Under the pieces are notes generated by a model, which saw only the letters and a program-made list of their open reading frames with translations, did no database searches and was not told the origin of the DNA. Position numbers and translations under genes: made by a program. From DATAEG01 sp963703085 (lineage in GTDB: Bacteria; Actinomycetota; Actinomycetes; Mycobacteriales; Jatrophihabitantaceae), in NCBI GenBank assembly GCA_963703085.1, contig OY969789.1:3534001-3598000 (forward strand): a stretch of 64,000 nt of DNA. The letters run 5' to 3'. Below are positions 7,661 through 15,516 of this stretch, in pieces (the first letter of the stretch is position 1; each line of letters begins with the position of its first letter).

Positions 7661-9817
7661 TCAGGAGCTGGTGAGGATGACCAGTTGTTGGGTGGCCCGG
7701 GTCATCGCGACGTAACGGTCGACGGCTCCTTCGATGCCGCCGGCCGTGCTACTGAACCGTTCCGGGTCGATGAGCACGACCAGGTCGAACTCGAGCCCCT
7801 TCGACATTTCCGGGGTCAATGACCGGACCCGGGAGGTGGCCCGGAAGGTGGGATCTCCGATCACGCAGGCGATCCCCTCTGCATGCGCGTCGGCCCAGGT
7901 GTCGAGGATCGACCCCAGTTCCGCCGCCGACCCGTACCGCACAGGAATGCCGCTGCTGCGGATCGAGGTGGGCACGTTGGCATCCGGCAGCACCGCTCGG
8001 ATGACCGGCTCGGCTTCGGCCATCACCTCCTGCGGTGTCCGGTAGTTCACCCGCAGCGATGCCACCTCGATGCGGCTGAGCCCGACCCGCTGGAGCCGTT
8101 CCTGCCACGACTCGGTGAACCCGTGCCTGGCCTGGGCCCGGTCTCCGACGATGGTGAAGCTCCGCGACGGGCAGCGCAGCAGCAGCATCTGCCACTGCGC
8201 GTCAGTGAGCTCCTGCGCCTCGTCCACCACGACGTGGGCGAACGGACCGGCGAGCACATCCGGGTCGAGGCTGGGTAGTGCGCTCTCGTCGACCAGGTTG
8301 TTCCGGGCGTCCTGGCCACGCAGCATCGACATCACCAGCATTTCGGAGTCGTCTGCGGCGATCAGGTCGTCGACCACCTGGTCCATCCGCTCCTCTTCAG
8401 CCCGGAGGGTGGCCTGCTGTCGACGCTTGACTCGTGCCGTCTCGGGATCGCCCAGCCGGAGTCTCGCTGCGTCCAGGAACGGCAGATCCTCCACCGTCCA
8501 GGCATGCGTGGCGGTCCGCTGCAGTTTCTTCACCTCAGCCGGTTCGAGCCAGGGAGCGCACTTGCGCAGGTAGGCGGAGACCGACCACAGGTCGGCGACG
8601 AGGTCGGCCGCTTCGAGCAGCGGCCAGGCGCGGTTGAAGGTCGTGAGCAGCTCGTTGTTCTGGAGCAATGTCTTCCGCAGCAATGCCGTCGGGGCGCCAT
8701 CGTGCTTGTCCACCAGGATCGTGAGCAACTCTTCCCAGACCTGGTCGCGCGCTTCGTTGTGCGCAGTTCCGGGTTCCGCTGCGTTGAATGCCTCGGCCCA
8801 GTCGTCGGGACTCAGCCAGACGTCTGCCCAGTGGGTGGTGACCATCATCCCCTCGGTCGGCGGCTCCTCGTAGAACCGGACGGCCGGCTCGATTGCCCTC
8901 ACCAGATCGGCTGACGACTTCAGCCGAGCCACCTCCGGGTCGGTCTCGGCCACTGCGGCCGTCCCCTCGGCAACGAGGTCGCGCAGGATGCAGGTCTGCA
9001 CGCCTTCCTCGCCGAGGCTGGGCAGGACGTCGGCGACATAGGCCAGATAGGGCTGGTGCGGACCGACGAACAACACACCGCCGCGGCGGTGACCGAGGCG
9101 CGGGTCGGAATAGAGCAGGTAGGCGGAGCGGTGCAGGGCCACGACCGTCTTCCCGGTACCGGGACCGCCGTCGACGACCAACGCGCCGCTGGATCCGGCC
9201 CGGATGATGGCATCTTGGTCGGCCTGGATGGTGCCCAGCACGTCTCGCATGCGAGCCGACCGGTTGCTGCCCAGGCTGGCGATGAAGGCCGACTGGTCGT
9301 CGAGCGCAGCGCCGTGCCCGGTGAAGCCGTCCGCGGTGAACACCTCGTCCCAGTAGTCGCGGATCCGCCCGCGGACCCAGCGATACCGGCGGCGGCTGGC
9401 CAGGCCCATCGGGTTGGCGTGCGTCGCTCCGAAGAACGGCTCGGCCGCAGGGGAGCGCCAGTCGAGCAGCAACTGCCGACCCGCACTGTCGGTGAGGCCG
9501 AGGCGCCCGACGTACACCGGCTCGGACCCGTCCGCGGCAACGATGTGCCCGAGGCAGAGGTCCAAGCCGAAGCGACGCAGGGCGCGCAGCCGGGCCGTCA
9601 GCCGGTGGATCTCCATGTCGCGATCCATCGCTTGCTGTCCGGTACCGCCGGGTGCCCTGCGTTCTGTTTCGAGGCGGCCGGACAGTTCGGCGATCGTCTG
9701 GTCGAGGCATCTCGCGATCTCCGCGAAGTGCCGCTCGTCGCCGGCTATCAGTGCCGGGTCGGCCTTGGCGGCGAGATGGTCCGGCAGCTCGAACGCGCTG
9801 GTAGACAGAAGGCTCAC
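7661..9817 (-). CDS. helR: HelR-type RNA polymerase-recycling helicase-like ATPase
   Basis: UvrD/Rep-like superfamily 1 ATPase of the HelD class, 718 aa, acting on RNA polymerase rather than DNA. Its closest known subgroup is actinobacterial HelR, which dislodges rifamycins from RNA polymerase. Seen: an N-terminal helical arm (ALIAGDERHFAEIARCLDQ), the invariant-looking stretch MDRDMEIHRLTARLRALRRF, Walker A GGPGTGKT near residue 218, Walker B-type VVVDEAQELTDAQW, GDRAQ and VNYRTP motifs, and the C-terminal MTRATQQLVIL. GTG 9817 gives a family-like N-terminus (STSAFELPDHLAAKADPAL); upstream codons up to 9934 look non-coding. It lies 132 bp downstream of the glycosyltransferase gene on the same strand, so joint induction by rifamycin is likely. 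Confidence 0.82.
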   Translation of the reverse strand: MSLLSTSAFELPDHLAAKADPALIAGDERHFAEIARCLDQTIAELSGRLETERRAPGGTGQQAMDRDMEIHRLTARLRALRRFGLDLCLGHIVAADGSEPVYVGRLGLTDSAGRQLLLDWRSPAAEPFFGATHANPMGLASRRRYRWVRGRIRDYWDEVFTADGFTGHGAALDDQSAFIASLGSNRSARMRDVLGTIQADQDAIIRAGSSGALVVDGGPGTGKTVVALHRSAYLLYSDPRLGHRRGGVLFVGPHQPYLAYVADVLPSLGEEGVQTCILRDLVAEGTAAVAETDPEVARLKSSADLVRAIEPAVRFYEEPPTEGMMVTTHWADVWLSPDDWAEAFNAAEPGTAHNEARDQVWEELLTILVDKHDGAPTALLRKTLLQNNELLTTFNRAWPLLEAADLVADLWSVSAYLRKCAPWLEPAEVKKLQRTATHAWTVEDLPFLDAARLRLGDPETARVKRRQQATLRAEEERMDQVVDDLIAADDSEMLVMSMLRGQDARNNLVDESALPSLDPDVLAGPFAHVVVDEAQELTDAQWQMLLLRCPSRSFTIVGDRAQARHGFTESWQERLQRVGLSRIEVASLRVNYRTPQEVMAEAEPVIRAVLPDANVPTSIRSSGIPVRYGSAAELGSILDTWADAHAEGIACVIGDPTFRATSRVRSLTPEMSKGLEFDLVVLIDPERFSSTAGGIEGAVDRYVAMTRATQQLVILTSS

Positions 9818-9901
9818 TTCATCCGTTCCGATCCGAGGTCGTGCTCGGATCACATCGTGGCGCTCGGCGGAGCGCGGCGGGAATTGCCGTGGGGGACAGG
9901 G

Positions 9902-9937
9902 GAGGTGCCGCGACGATTGCGCGACGCACGGCACCTC
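9902..9937. other. Inverted repeat between the glycosyltransferase and helicase genes
   Basis: GAGGTGCCG (9902-9910) and CGGCACCTC (9929-9937) form a perfect 9-bp stem with an 18-nt loop in the 132-bp gap between the two resistance-type genes. There is no T-tract, so it is not a classic terminator. It could attenuate or process the joint transcript. Function unknown. Confidence 0.4.
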
Positions 9938-9949
9938 GATCCCGCGTGA

Positions 9950-11176
9950 TCATGCGGACAGTGCCGGCGCTTCTCGGTCGACGAAGTCGAGCAGCAGCCG
10001 CGCGGCGACCGTCGCCCCGTCCGTGCGGATCGTGCCGGCCAGGGCGGTGGCTCGTGCGCGGGTCTCGGGTGTCAGGGCGATCCTGAGCAGCGCGGACAGG
10101 GAGTCGGTGGTCGGGGTCGGGCCGTCGTGCGCCGCGCCGATACTCAGCTCGGCCACCCGGGCGGCCCAGTAGGGCTGGTCGCCCGCCTGGGGTACGACCA
10201 CCTGAGGCGCACCGGCCTTGGCCGCGGTGGTCGTCGTTCCGGCGCCGCCGTGGTGCACAACGGCGGCTACCCGACCGAACAACGCCTGCTGATTGACCTC
10301 GCCGACGACGAAGCAGTCGGGACGGTCGTCGACCACCTCCAGCTCGGCCCAGCCTTGACCGACGAGCGCGCGGCGACCCTGCGCGCGGATGGCCTCGATG
10401 GCAACGAGAGCGATCTCCGCCGAGACGTGGCGGGTGCTGCCGAAACCGACGTACACCGGTGCGGAACCGGCGTCCAAGAACGCCACCAACTCGGCCGGAA
10501 GCGGGCGAGTGTCCGGCAGAATCCATGCGCCGGTGTGCACCACGGCAAGCTCAGCAGTCTGCTGCCACGGGCCCAGAGTCGGGTCGGAGGCCAGCCACGG
10601 ATGGTCGGTGAAGATGAATTCGCGGACGTCGGGCACCGGCGGCAGATTGATCGAAGCACGGTGACGGTTCAGCGCCTCACCGTGCAGCGCGTTGAAGGTC
10701 CGGGCGTTGTGCTCCCACAGCTCCCGGTTGTCGGTGACCCCGGGGATGACCGACTGGCCCGGCAGCAGCGCCGCCGGGGGAGCATGGTGCGGCGACGGCA
10801 GCAGGAACGGGCAGAAGGTCGCGTACACGTAAGGGATGCCCAGCTTCTCGGCCACGGAGCGTGAGGCGAAATGCGCGAGCCCGGTCGCCACCAGCGCGTC
10901 ACAGTCCTCTGCCGCCTCGGCGACGCGGTCGAACTGCGTGGCCAGCTCGGCGACGCGCCGCGAGGCGGCCGCCGCCGACGACGGCCGCGCCATCGAGCGC
11001 ATCGGCGCCCCGATCGGCACCATGGGGATGCCGGCACCGGACAGCAGTTGGGTGAACTCCCGGTCCGGCGGCGCGCACATCCGCACCTCCACCCCGAGCG
11101 TCCGCAGCTGCACCGCCAGTGCCACCACCGGTTCGACGTCCCCGCGCGACCCGTACGTCGACAGCAACACACGCAT
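9950..11176 (-). CDS. rgt: GT1-family glycosyltransferase, probable rifamycin glycosyltransferase
   Basis: UDP-sugar-dependent GT-B glycosyltransferase of family 1, 408 aa. N-terminal acceptor domain: MRVLLSTYGSRGDVEP at the start and PPDREFTQLLSGAGIPMVPI. C-terminal nucleotide-sugar domain with HHGGAGTTTTAAKAGAP near residue 306 and VVVPQAGDQPYWAARV. The ATG at 11176 is preceded by AGGAG at 7-nt spacing. Family members glycosylate macrolides, glycopeptides, sterols or rifamycins. I favour a rifamycin glycosyltransferase (glucose to the C23 hydroxyl, inactivating the drug) because the promoter region holds a rifamycin-associated element and a HelR gene follows. The acceptor is inferred from this context, not from residues. 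Confidence 0.72.
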   Translation of the reverse strand: MRVLLSTYGSRGDVEPVVALAVQLRTLGVEVRMCAPPDREFTQLLSGAGIPMVPIGAPMRSMARPSSAAAASRRVAELATQFDRVAEAAEDCDALVATGLAHFASRSVAEKLGIPYVYATFCPFLLPSPHHAPPAALLPGQSVIPGVTDNRELWEHNARTFNALHGEALNRHRASINLPPVPDVREFIFTDHPWLASDPTLGPWQQTAELAVVHTGAWILPDTRPLPAELVAFLDAGSAPVYVGFGSTRHVSAEIALVAIEAIRAQGRRALVGQGWAELEVVDDRPDCFVVGEVNQQALFGRVAAVVHHGGAGTTTTAAKAGAPQVVVPQAGDQPYWAARVAELSIGAAHDGPTPTTDSLSALLRIALTPETRARATALAGTIRTDGATVAARLLLDFVDREAPALSA

Positions 11177-11232
11177 TCCGTCACTCCTATTCGGTCGACC
11201 TGGCTTCGGCGGGCGATTCTGCGGCATTACCC

Positions 11233-11251
11233 GGGCCTTGCCGCAAGCCCC
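11233..11251 (-). promoter_or_regulatory. Rifamycin-associated element (RAE)
   Basis: On the minus strand the 19 bases read GGGGCTTGCGGCAAGGCCC. This is the rifamycin-associated element sequence as I remember it from work on rifamycin-inactivating enzymes, an inverted repeat placed before rifamycin-inducible resistance genes. It lies 57 bp before the glycosyltransferase start, immediately downstream (minus strand) of an AT-rich stretch at 11261-11272 that may hold the promoter. Confidence 0.8.
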
Positions 11252-11358
11252 CCACTGCGCTATAAGTTAAAAGTGGCAAGGTGAGAGTTCCCTTCCATGA
11301 GCGCCCGACGCGCGGCGCGTCCTTTGCAGGTCTTGCCGGTCGCCTTGTGTTGCAGCGA

Positions 11359-11370
11359 GTAATCGTTTCC
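11359..11370. promoter_or_regulatory. Putative LacI-family operator upstream of the regulator gene (degenerate)
   Basis: GTAATCGTTTCC lies 82 bp before the lacI-type start. It resembles the AATCGATT-centred sites at 12531, 16950 and 20656, with one mismatch in the core. It would allow autoregulation. Weaker than the other three. Confidence 0.4.
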
Positions 11371-11451
11371 GGACGGGCTACGCTGTGGGCAACCACAACG
11401 AGCGAGAGTGCCGCCCGTGCAGCCGCGGGTGGCTGAGCCGGAGGGCATGCG

Positions 11452-12501
11452 GTGGCGGTGGAGACCCAACAGGTGCCGAAGATGACCGATGTCGCGGCGC
11501 ACGCGGGAGTCTCCACGGCGACGGTGTCGCGGGTACTGAACAACATTGCCACGGTCGACCGGGCGCTGGCCGAACGAGTCCGCGCGGCTGCTGCCGAGCT
11601 CGGTTACCGCACGAACGGACCGGCCCGCAGCCTGCGCCGCCAACGCGCGGACGTCTGGGCGCTGATCATCTCCGACATCGGAAACCCGTTCTTCACGTCG
11701 GTTGCCCGCGGCGTGGAGGACATCGCTCAGAAGGCCGGCTACTCCGTGGTTCTGTGCAACGCCGACGACGATCCGGCGAAGGAAGCGCAGTACATCGACG
11801 TCGCCGAACGTGAACAGGTGTCGGGGGTGATCCTGTCTCCGAACTACTCCGGCAGCAACATCTCCCGACTTCAGGCGGCCCAGATCCCCGTTGTGGCCAT
11901 CGACCGGGCAATGCGAGAGCCGGTGGACACGGTCATGGTCAATTCCCGGGAGGGCGCTCGGCGCGCCACCGCGCACCTGCTCGATCAGGGGTGGCAGCGT
12001 CCGGCCTGCATCACCGGTCCGCAGCAGACCGACACTGCCGAGCAACGTGTCGCCGGCTATCGCGACGCCATGACAGCGGCGGGCAAGAGACCGTCGAAGG
12101 GCCTGGTCCGATTCGCCGACTTCCGCGCCAACTCGGCACGCGCCGCAGCTGCCGCGTTGCTGTCGGCACGCCGGCCACCGGACTCCTTGTTCGTGGCCAA
12201 CTCCTCCATGGCGCTCGGTGTCTTGGAGGAGCTGACCCACCGCAAGCTGCGACCGGGCCGCGACATCGGACTGGTGGCGTTCGACGATGCGCCGTGGACG
12301 CCGTTCACCGACCCCCCGATGACGGTAGTGGCCCAGCCCGCCTACGACATCGGCGCGCAAGCCGCGCAGCTGCTGCTGGACCGCATCGGCCGGCACGAAG
12401 CGGCGGTCGAACCACGGCAACGCATCCTTGCCGCGACACTGGTCGTCCGCGCGAGTTCGAAGCGAGCCGCCCGTGGGGTGCGTTCGGCAGCTGCTCGTTG
12501 A
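11452..12501 (+). CDS. LacI-family transcriptional regulator of the adjacent carbohydrate locus
   Basis: 349 aa. The N-terminal LacI helix-turn-helix is at residues ~11-35 (MTDVAAHAGVSTATVSRVLN) with hinge helix NGPARSLRRQRADVWAL. The rest is a periplasmic-binding-protein-like effector domain (DIGNPFFTSVARGVED, GVILSPNYSGSNI, GLVAFDDAPWTPFTDPPMT). GTG 11452 is chosen from GGAGGG at 11440-11445 with 6-nt spacing; a GTG two codons later is also possible. The gene heads a locus in which the same palindrome stands before the GH172 gene, the ABC importer and the exported propeller protein, so it is most likely a repressor lifted by a sugar from the substrate. The effector cannot be read from the sequence. 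Confidence 0.9.
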   Translation: MAVETQQVPKMTDVAAHAGVSTATVSRVLNNIATVDRALAERVRAAAAELGYRTNGPARSLRRQRADVWALIISDIGNPFFTSVARGVEDIAQKAGYSVVLCNADDDPAKEAQYIDVAEREQVSGVILSPNYSGSNISRLQAAQIPVVAIDRAMREPVDTVMVNSREGARRATAHLLDQGWQRPACITGPQQTDTAEQRVAGYRDAMTAAGKRPSKGLVRFADFRANSARAAAAALLSARRPPDSLFVANSSMALGVLEELTHRKLRPGRDIGLVAFDDAPWTPFTDPPMTVVAQPAYDIGAQAAQLLLDRIGRHEAAVEPRQRILAATLVVRASSKRAARGVRSAAAR

Positions 12502-12527
12502 CAGTTCCGCGGCTTCGGCCCTAGCGT
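12498..12527 (+). promoter_or_regulatory. Promoter of the GH172 gene
   Basis: TTGACA at 12498-12503 and TAGCGT at 12522-12527 are separated by 18 nt. The LacI-type operator at 12531-12542 follows directly and would cover the transcription start, which fits repression. Confidence 0.6.
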
Positions 12528-12530
12528 CAA

Positions 12531-12542
12531 GCAATCGATTAC
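12531..12542. promoter_or_regulatory. LacI-family operator upstream of the GH172 gene
   Basis: GCAATCGATTAC, with palindromic core AATCGATT and symmetric outer G/C. It lies 4 bp after the proposed -10 and 27 bp before the GH172 start. Shared with 16950-16961 and 20656-20671. Confidence 0.65.
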
Positions 12543-12569
12543 CTACCGATCCTGGATGGCGACTGAACA

Positions 12570-13646
12570 ATGGGCTATGGGCCGTACGGAAGTAGTCTGC
12601 GCGACCTGCCGAGGTTGCGTTCATCCCGTCGACGCCGGGAATCCAGTTGGGATCGCACCGGCGGCAACGAGGATCGGCTGATCCTTCGAGCCGGCCAGTC
12701 CGCGGTGCTTGCGGACATCTCGGGTGCTGGCTCGGTGAACCACATCTGGATAACAGTCGCGCCAGCCGGCGGGGCCGGCCCGGCCAGCCCCGATCAGGAC
12801 TACCTGCGCAGTCTTGTGCTGGGGGTGTACTGGGACGGCCAGGAGCATCCCAGCGTCCTCGTCCCGCTGGGAGACTTCTTCGGGGTGGGCCATGCCCGGA
12901 CCACCAACTTCGTGTCCGCGCCGCTGCAGATGAGCCCGCAAGACGGGAAGGGATTCAACAGCTGGTTCCACATGCCCTTCGCGGACGGAGCCCGGTTCGA
13001 GATCAGCAGCGAAGGCGAGACCGAGGACCTCTGCTTCTACTACTACATCGATTACGACACGTTCGACGAACTCGAGGACGGGCTGGGCCGATTCCATGCC
13101 AGCTGGCGGCGGGAGAACCCCACTCGCGGCGTCACCCAAGGTGCCCAGACCAACTCGGAGTTCCTGTTCCAGGGAACCAATCTCGACGGGGCCGACAACT
13201 ACACCATCCTGGAAGCGACCGGTCGCGGGCACTACGTCGGGTGTGTTCTGAACATCACCAACCTGCGGGCCACCTCGGACTGGAACTGGTACGGCGAGGG
13301 TGACGACATGATCTTCGTCGACGGTGAGCCCTTCCCTCCGTCGCTGCACGGCACCGGCACGGAGGACTACTTGAACACAGCGTGGTGTCCCTCGCAGAGC
13401 TATCACGCGCCGTACCACGGCATCACGCTGCCGGGTGGGGAGAACTGGAGCGGGCAGATTTCTGCCTACCGATTCCACATCGAGGATCCGGTGCCGTTCA
13501 CCCGGTCCATCCGCGTGAGCATCGAGCACGGTCACGCCAACAAGCGCAGCGATGACCTGTCCTCGGTCGCGTACTGGTATCAAGAGCTGCCCGGCGCTGT
13601 GCTCACCCTCGCACCGGTGGACGAGCGGTTGCCCGTCCTGCGCTGA
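12570..13646 (+). CDS. GH172 (DUF2961) furanoside hydrolase-like enzyme, cytoplasmic
   Basis: 358 aa, DUF2961 family, now glycoside hydrolase family 172. Characterised members act on alpha-D-fructofuranosides (difructose dianhydride), alpha-D-arabinofuranosides and other furanose or arabinopyranose linkages. The family N-terminus is clear (SLRDLPRLRS, SSWDRTGGNEDRLIL), as are GDFFGVGH and the catalytic-site motif GTGTEDY with Glu265. There is no signal peptide, so it should act on imported oligosaccharides in the cytosol. ATG 12570 has no strong ribosome site but sits at the conserved N-terminus. Promoter plus LacI operator lie directly upstream. It converges with the ABC permease gene, whose stop is 11 bp away. 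Exact linkage specificity is unknown. Confidence 0.82.
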   Translation: MGYGPYGSSLRDLPRLRSSRRRRESSWDRTGGNEDRLILRAGQSAVLADISGAGSVNHIWITVAPAGGAGPASPDQDYLRSLVLGVYWDGQEHPSVLVPLGDFFGVGHARTTNFVSAPLQMSPQDGKGFNSWFHMPFADGARFEISSEGETEDLCFYYYIDYDTFDELEDGLGRFHASWRRENPTRGVTQGAQTNSEFLFQGTNLDGADNYTILEATGRGHYVGCVLNITNLRATSDWNWYGEGDDMIFVDGEPFPPSLHGTGTEDYLNTAWCPSQSYHAPYHGITLPGGENWSGQISAYRFHIEDPVPFTRSIRVSIEHGHANKRSDDLSSVAYWYQELPGAVLTLAPVDERLPVLR

Positions 13647-13657
13647 AACCCCGTCCG

Positions 13658-14545
13658 TTACTTCAGCCCGGAGCTCTTCATCGCGTCAACCAGCCAGCGC
13701 TGGCCGATGAGGAAGACGATCACCGTGGGCAAAACTGCGATGAGCGACGCGGCCAGCACGTAGTTGTAGTTGGAGGAGTACTGACCCTGCAGGCTGGACA
13801 TGCCCACCTGCACGACATCCAGCTTCGGGTTGCGGGTGATGGTCAGCGGCCACAGGAACGCGTTCCAGTTGGCCAGGAAGAACAGCACGGACAGCGACGC
13901 GATCGCCGGGCGGGACAGCGGCAGGATGACATGCCAGTACAGCCGCGGGTAACCGCAGCCGTCGAGTTGGGCAGCCTCTTCCAGTTCCTTCGGAAAGTTC
14001 AGGTAGTACTGCCGGAGCAAGAAGATGCCGAACGCGTTGAAGATCATCGGGACGATGAGCCCGGCGTAGCTGTCGAGCAAGCCCAATGCTTTGGCGATCA
14101 GGAACAGCGGAACCAGGATGACGGGCAACGACACCAGCAACGTGGAGACGATCACCGAGAAGACGACGTCCCGACCACGGAAGTGCAGCCGGGCCAGAGC
14201 GTAGGCGGCCATGGTGTGCAGCAACAGCGCCACCACCGTCACCACGACGGAGACGATGGCGCTGTTGAGCATGTATCGCGGGAACGGCACCTGGGTCAGG
14301 ACGTAGCCGAGGTTGCTCAGCGTCCAGTGCTTGGGCAGTCCTGCGTCGAAGGTCTCGTCGCCGGGCTTGAAACTGCTGAGGATCAGCCAGAACACCGGGA
14401 AGCACGTCAGCAGTGCGAGGATCCACGCGACACTGGCGCGGACGACCGTACCGGCACGAACGGTGCGCCGCACTGCCCGGCCGGTCTGCGGGGCGACTTC
14501 GACCGGGACCGCGGCTGAAGTCGTGTCGACGGTGTCAGTCGGCAT
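13658..14545 (-). CDS. Carbohydrate ABC transporter permease, MalG type
   Basis: Inner-membrane permease of a CUT1-class sugar importer, 295 aa with six predicted helices. The EAA loop that docks on the ATPase is EEAAQLDGCGYPRLYWHVIL followed by PLSRPA. ATG 14545 overlaps the end of the upstream permease gene by 11 nt and follows AGGTGG. It is the last gene of the operon binding protein - MalF - MalG. No ATPase gene is present in the locus; CUT1 systems in actinobacteria commonly share one MsiK-type ATPase encoded elsewhere, which is the likely explanation. Confidence 0.9.
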   Translation of the reverse strand: MPTDTVDTTSAAVPVEVAPQTGRAVRRTVRAGTVVRASVAWILALLTCFPVFWLILSSFKPGDETFDAGLPKHWTLSNLGYVLTQVPFPRYMLNSAIVSVVVTVVALLLHTMAAYALARLHFRGRDVVFSVIVSTLLVSLPVILVPLFLIAKALGLLDSYAGLIVPMIFNAFGIFLLRQYYLNFPKELEEAAQLDGCGYPRLYWHVILPLSRPAIASLSVLFFLANWNAFLWPLTITRNPKLDVVQVGMSSLQGQYSSNYNYVLAASLIAVLPTVIVFLIGQRWLVDAMKSSGLK

Positions 14546-15482
14546 GGAACCGGCCACCTCGGGTGAAGGCGAACATCGCGCCGGTCACGATGATGAGGAA
14601 CGCCACGAGCAGTGCGGTGATCGCTGCCGCGTAACCGTAATTGCCGAACTGGAAGGCCTGTTGGTAGATGTAGAAGACGACGGTGCTGGTGTGGTTGTCC
14701 GGCCCGCCCTTGGTGAGCACGTAGACCAGGTCGAAAGCCTGCAGGCCGCTGACTGCCGCGACCATCGACGTGATGAAGACGAAGAAGCTGGTCGGCCGCA
14801 GTAGTGGCCAGATGATGAAGCGGAACCGATCGACGGCCGATGCGCCGTCTGCCTTGGCGGCGTCGAGATATTCGCCGTCGATGTCCTTCAGCCCGGCCAG
14901 GAAGAGCAGCATCTGGTAGCCCATCGTGTACCAGACGCTGATGGCGATGTAGGTCCACAGTGCCCACTTCGGATCACCAAGGAATGACGTCTTGGCCAGC
15001 CCCAACGGCTTGCCGACCCGGGTGAGAACGCCCTGACGGTCGACCAGCATGAACTGCCACAGCAGGCCGATGACAACGAGGCTGAGTGCATTCGGCAGGA
15101 AGAACAGGGTGCGCACTGCCCCGACGCCGGGGAAGTGATCGCGGACCAGCAAGGCCAGCCCCAGCCCGCAGACGAAGGTGATCGGCACGAAGGCCACTAC
15201 ATAGACGAGGGTGACCCGGATGCTCTGCAGCAGGGCCGGGTCGTGCGCCATCTGCTTGAAGTTGTCGAAGCCGGTGTAGGTGTAGTTGCCGAAGCCGTCG
15301 ACGGTATATAGGGAAACGGCCAGGGCCAGGATCATCGGCACCGCGACGAAGGCAAGCAGGCCGAGCACGTCCGGCGCGACGAACAGGTAGCCCGCCAGCG
15401 TCTCTTTGCGGCGCCGGCGACGGGCGTACGGGCGACCACCGGTGCCGATAACGGCGGATGGTGTCTCGGGCTGCGCGGTCAT
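14535..15482 (-). CDS. Carbohydrate ABC transporter permease, MalF type
   Basis: 315 aa, six predicted membrane helices after a basic cytoplasmic N-terminus (RPYARRRRRKETLAGYLF). The EAA-type loop is YLDAAKADGASAVDRFRFII. ATG 15482 is preceded by GGAAGGA at 9 nt; an in-frame GTG six codons upstream is less likely. Partner of the MalG-type permease downstream and the solute-binding lipoprotein upstream (34 bp gap). Together they would import an oligosaccharide released by the exported propeller enzyme of the same locus. Confidence 0.9.
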   Translation of the reverse strand: MTAQPETPSAVIGTGGRPYARRRRRKETLAGYLFVAPDVLGLLAFVAVPMILALAVSLYTVDGFGNYTYTGFDNFKQMAHDPALLQSIRVTLVYVVAFVPITFVCGLGLALLVRDHFPGVGAVRTLFFLPNALSLVVIGLLWQFMLVDRQGVLTRVGKPLGLAKTSFLGDPKWALWTYIAISVWYTMGYQMLLFLAGLKDIDGEYLDAAKADGASAVDRFRFIIWPLLRPTSFFVFITSMVAAVSGLQAFDLVYVLTKGGPDNHTSTVVFYIYQQAFQFGNYGYAAAITALLVAFLIIVTGAMFAFTRGGRFHAD

Positions 15483-15516
15483 GACGGCGCGTCCTTCCAC
15501 AGGCGACAGAGGAGGG

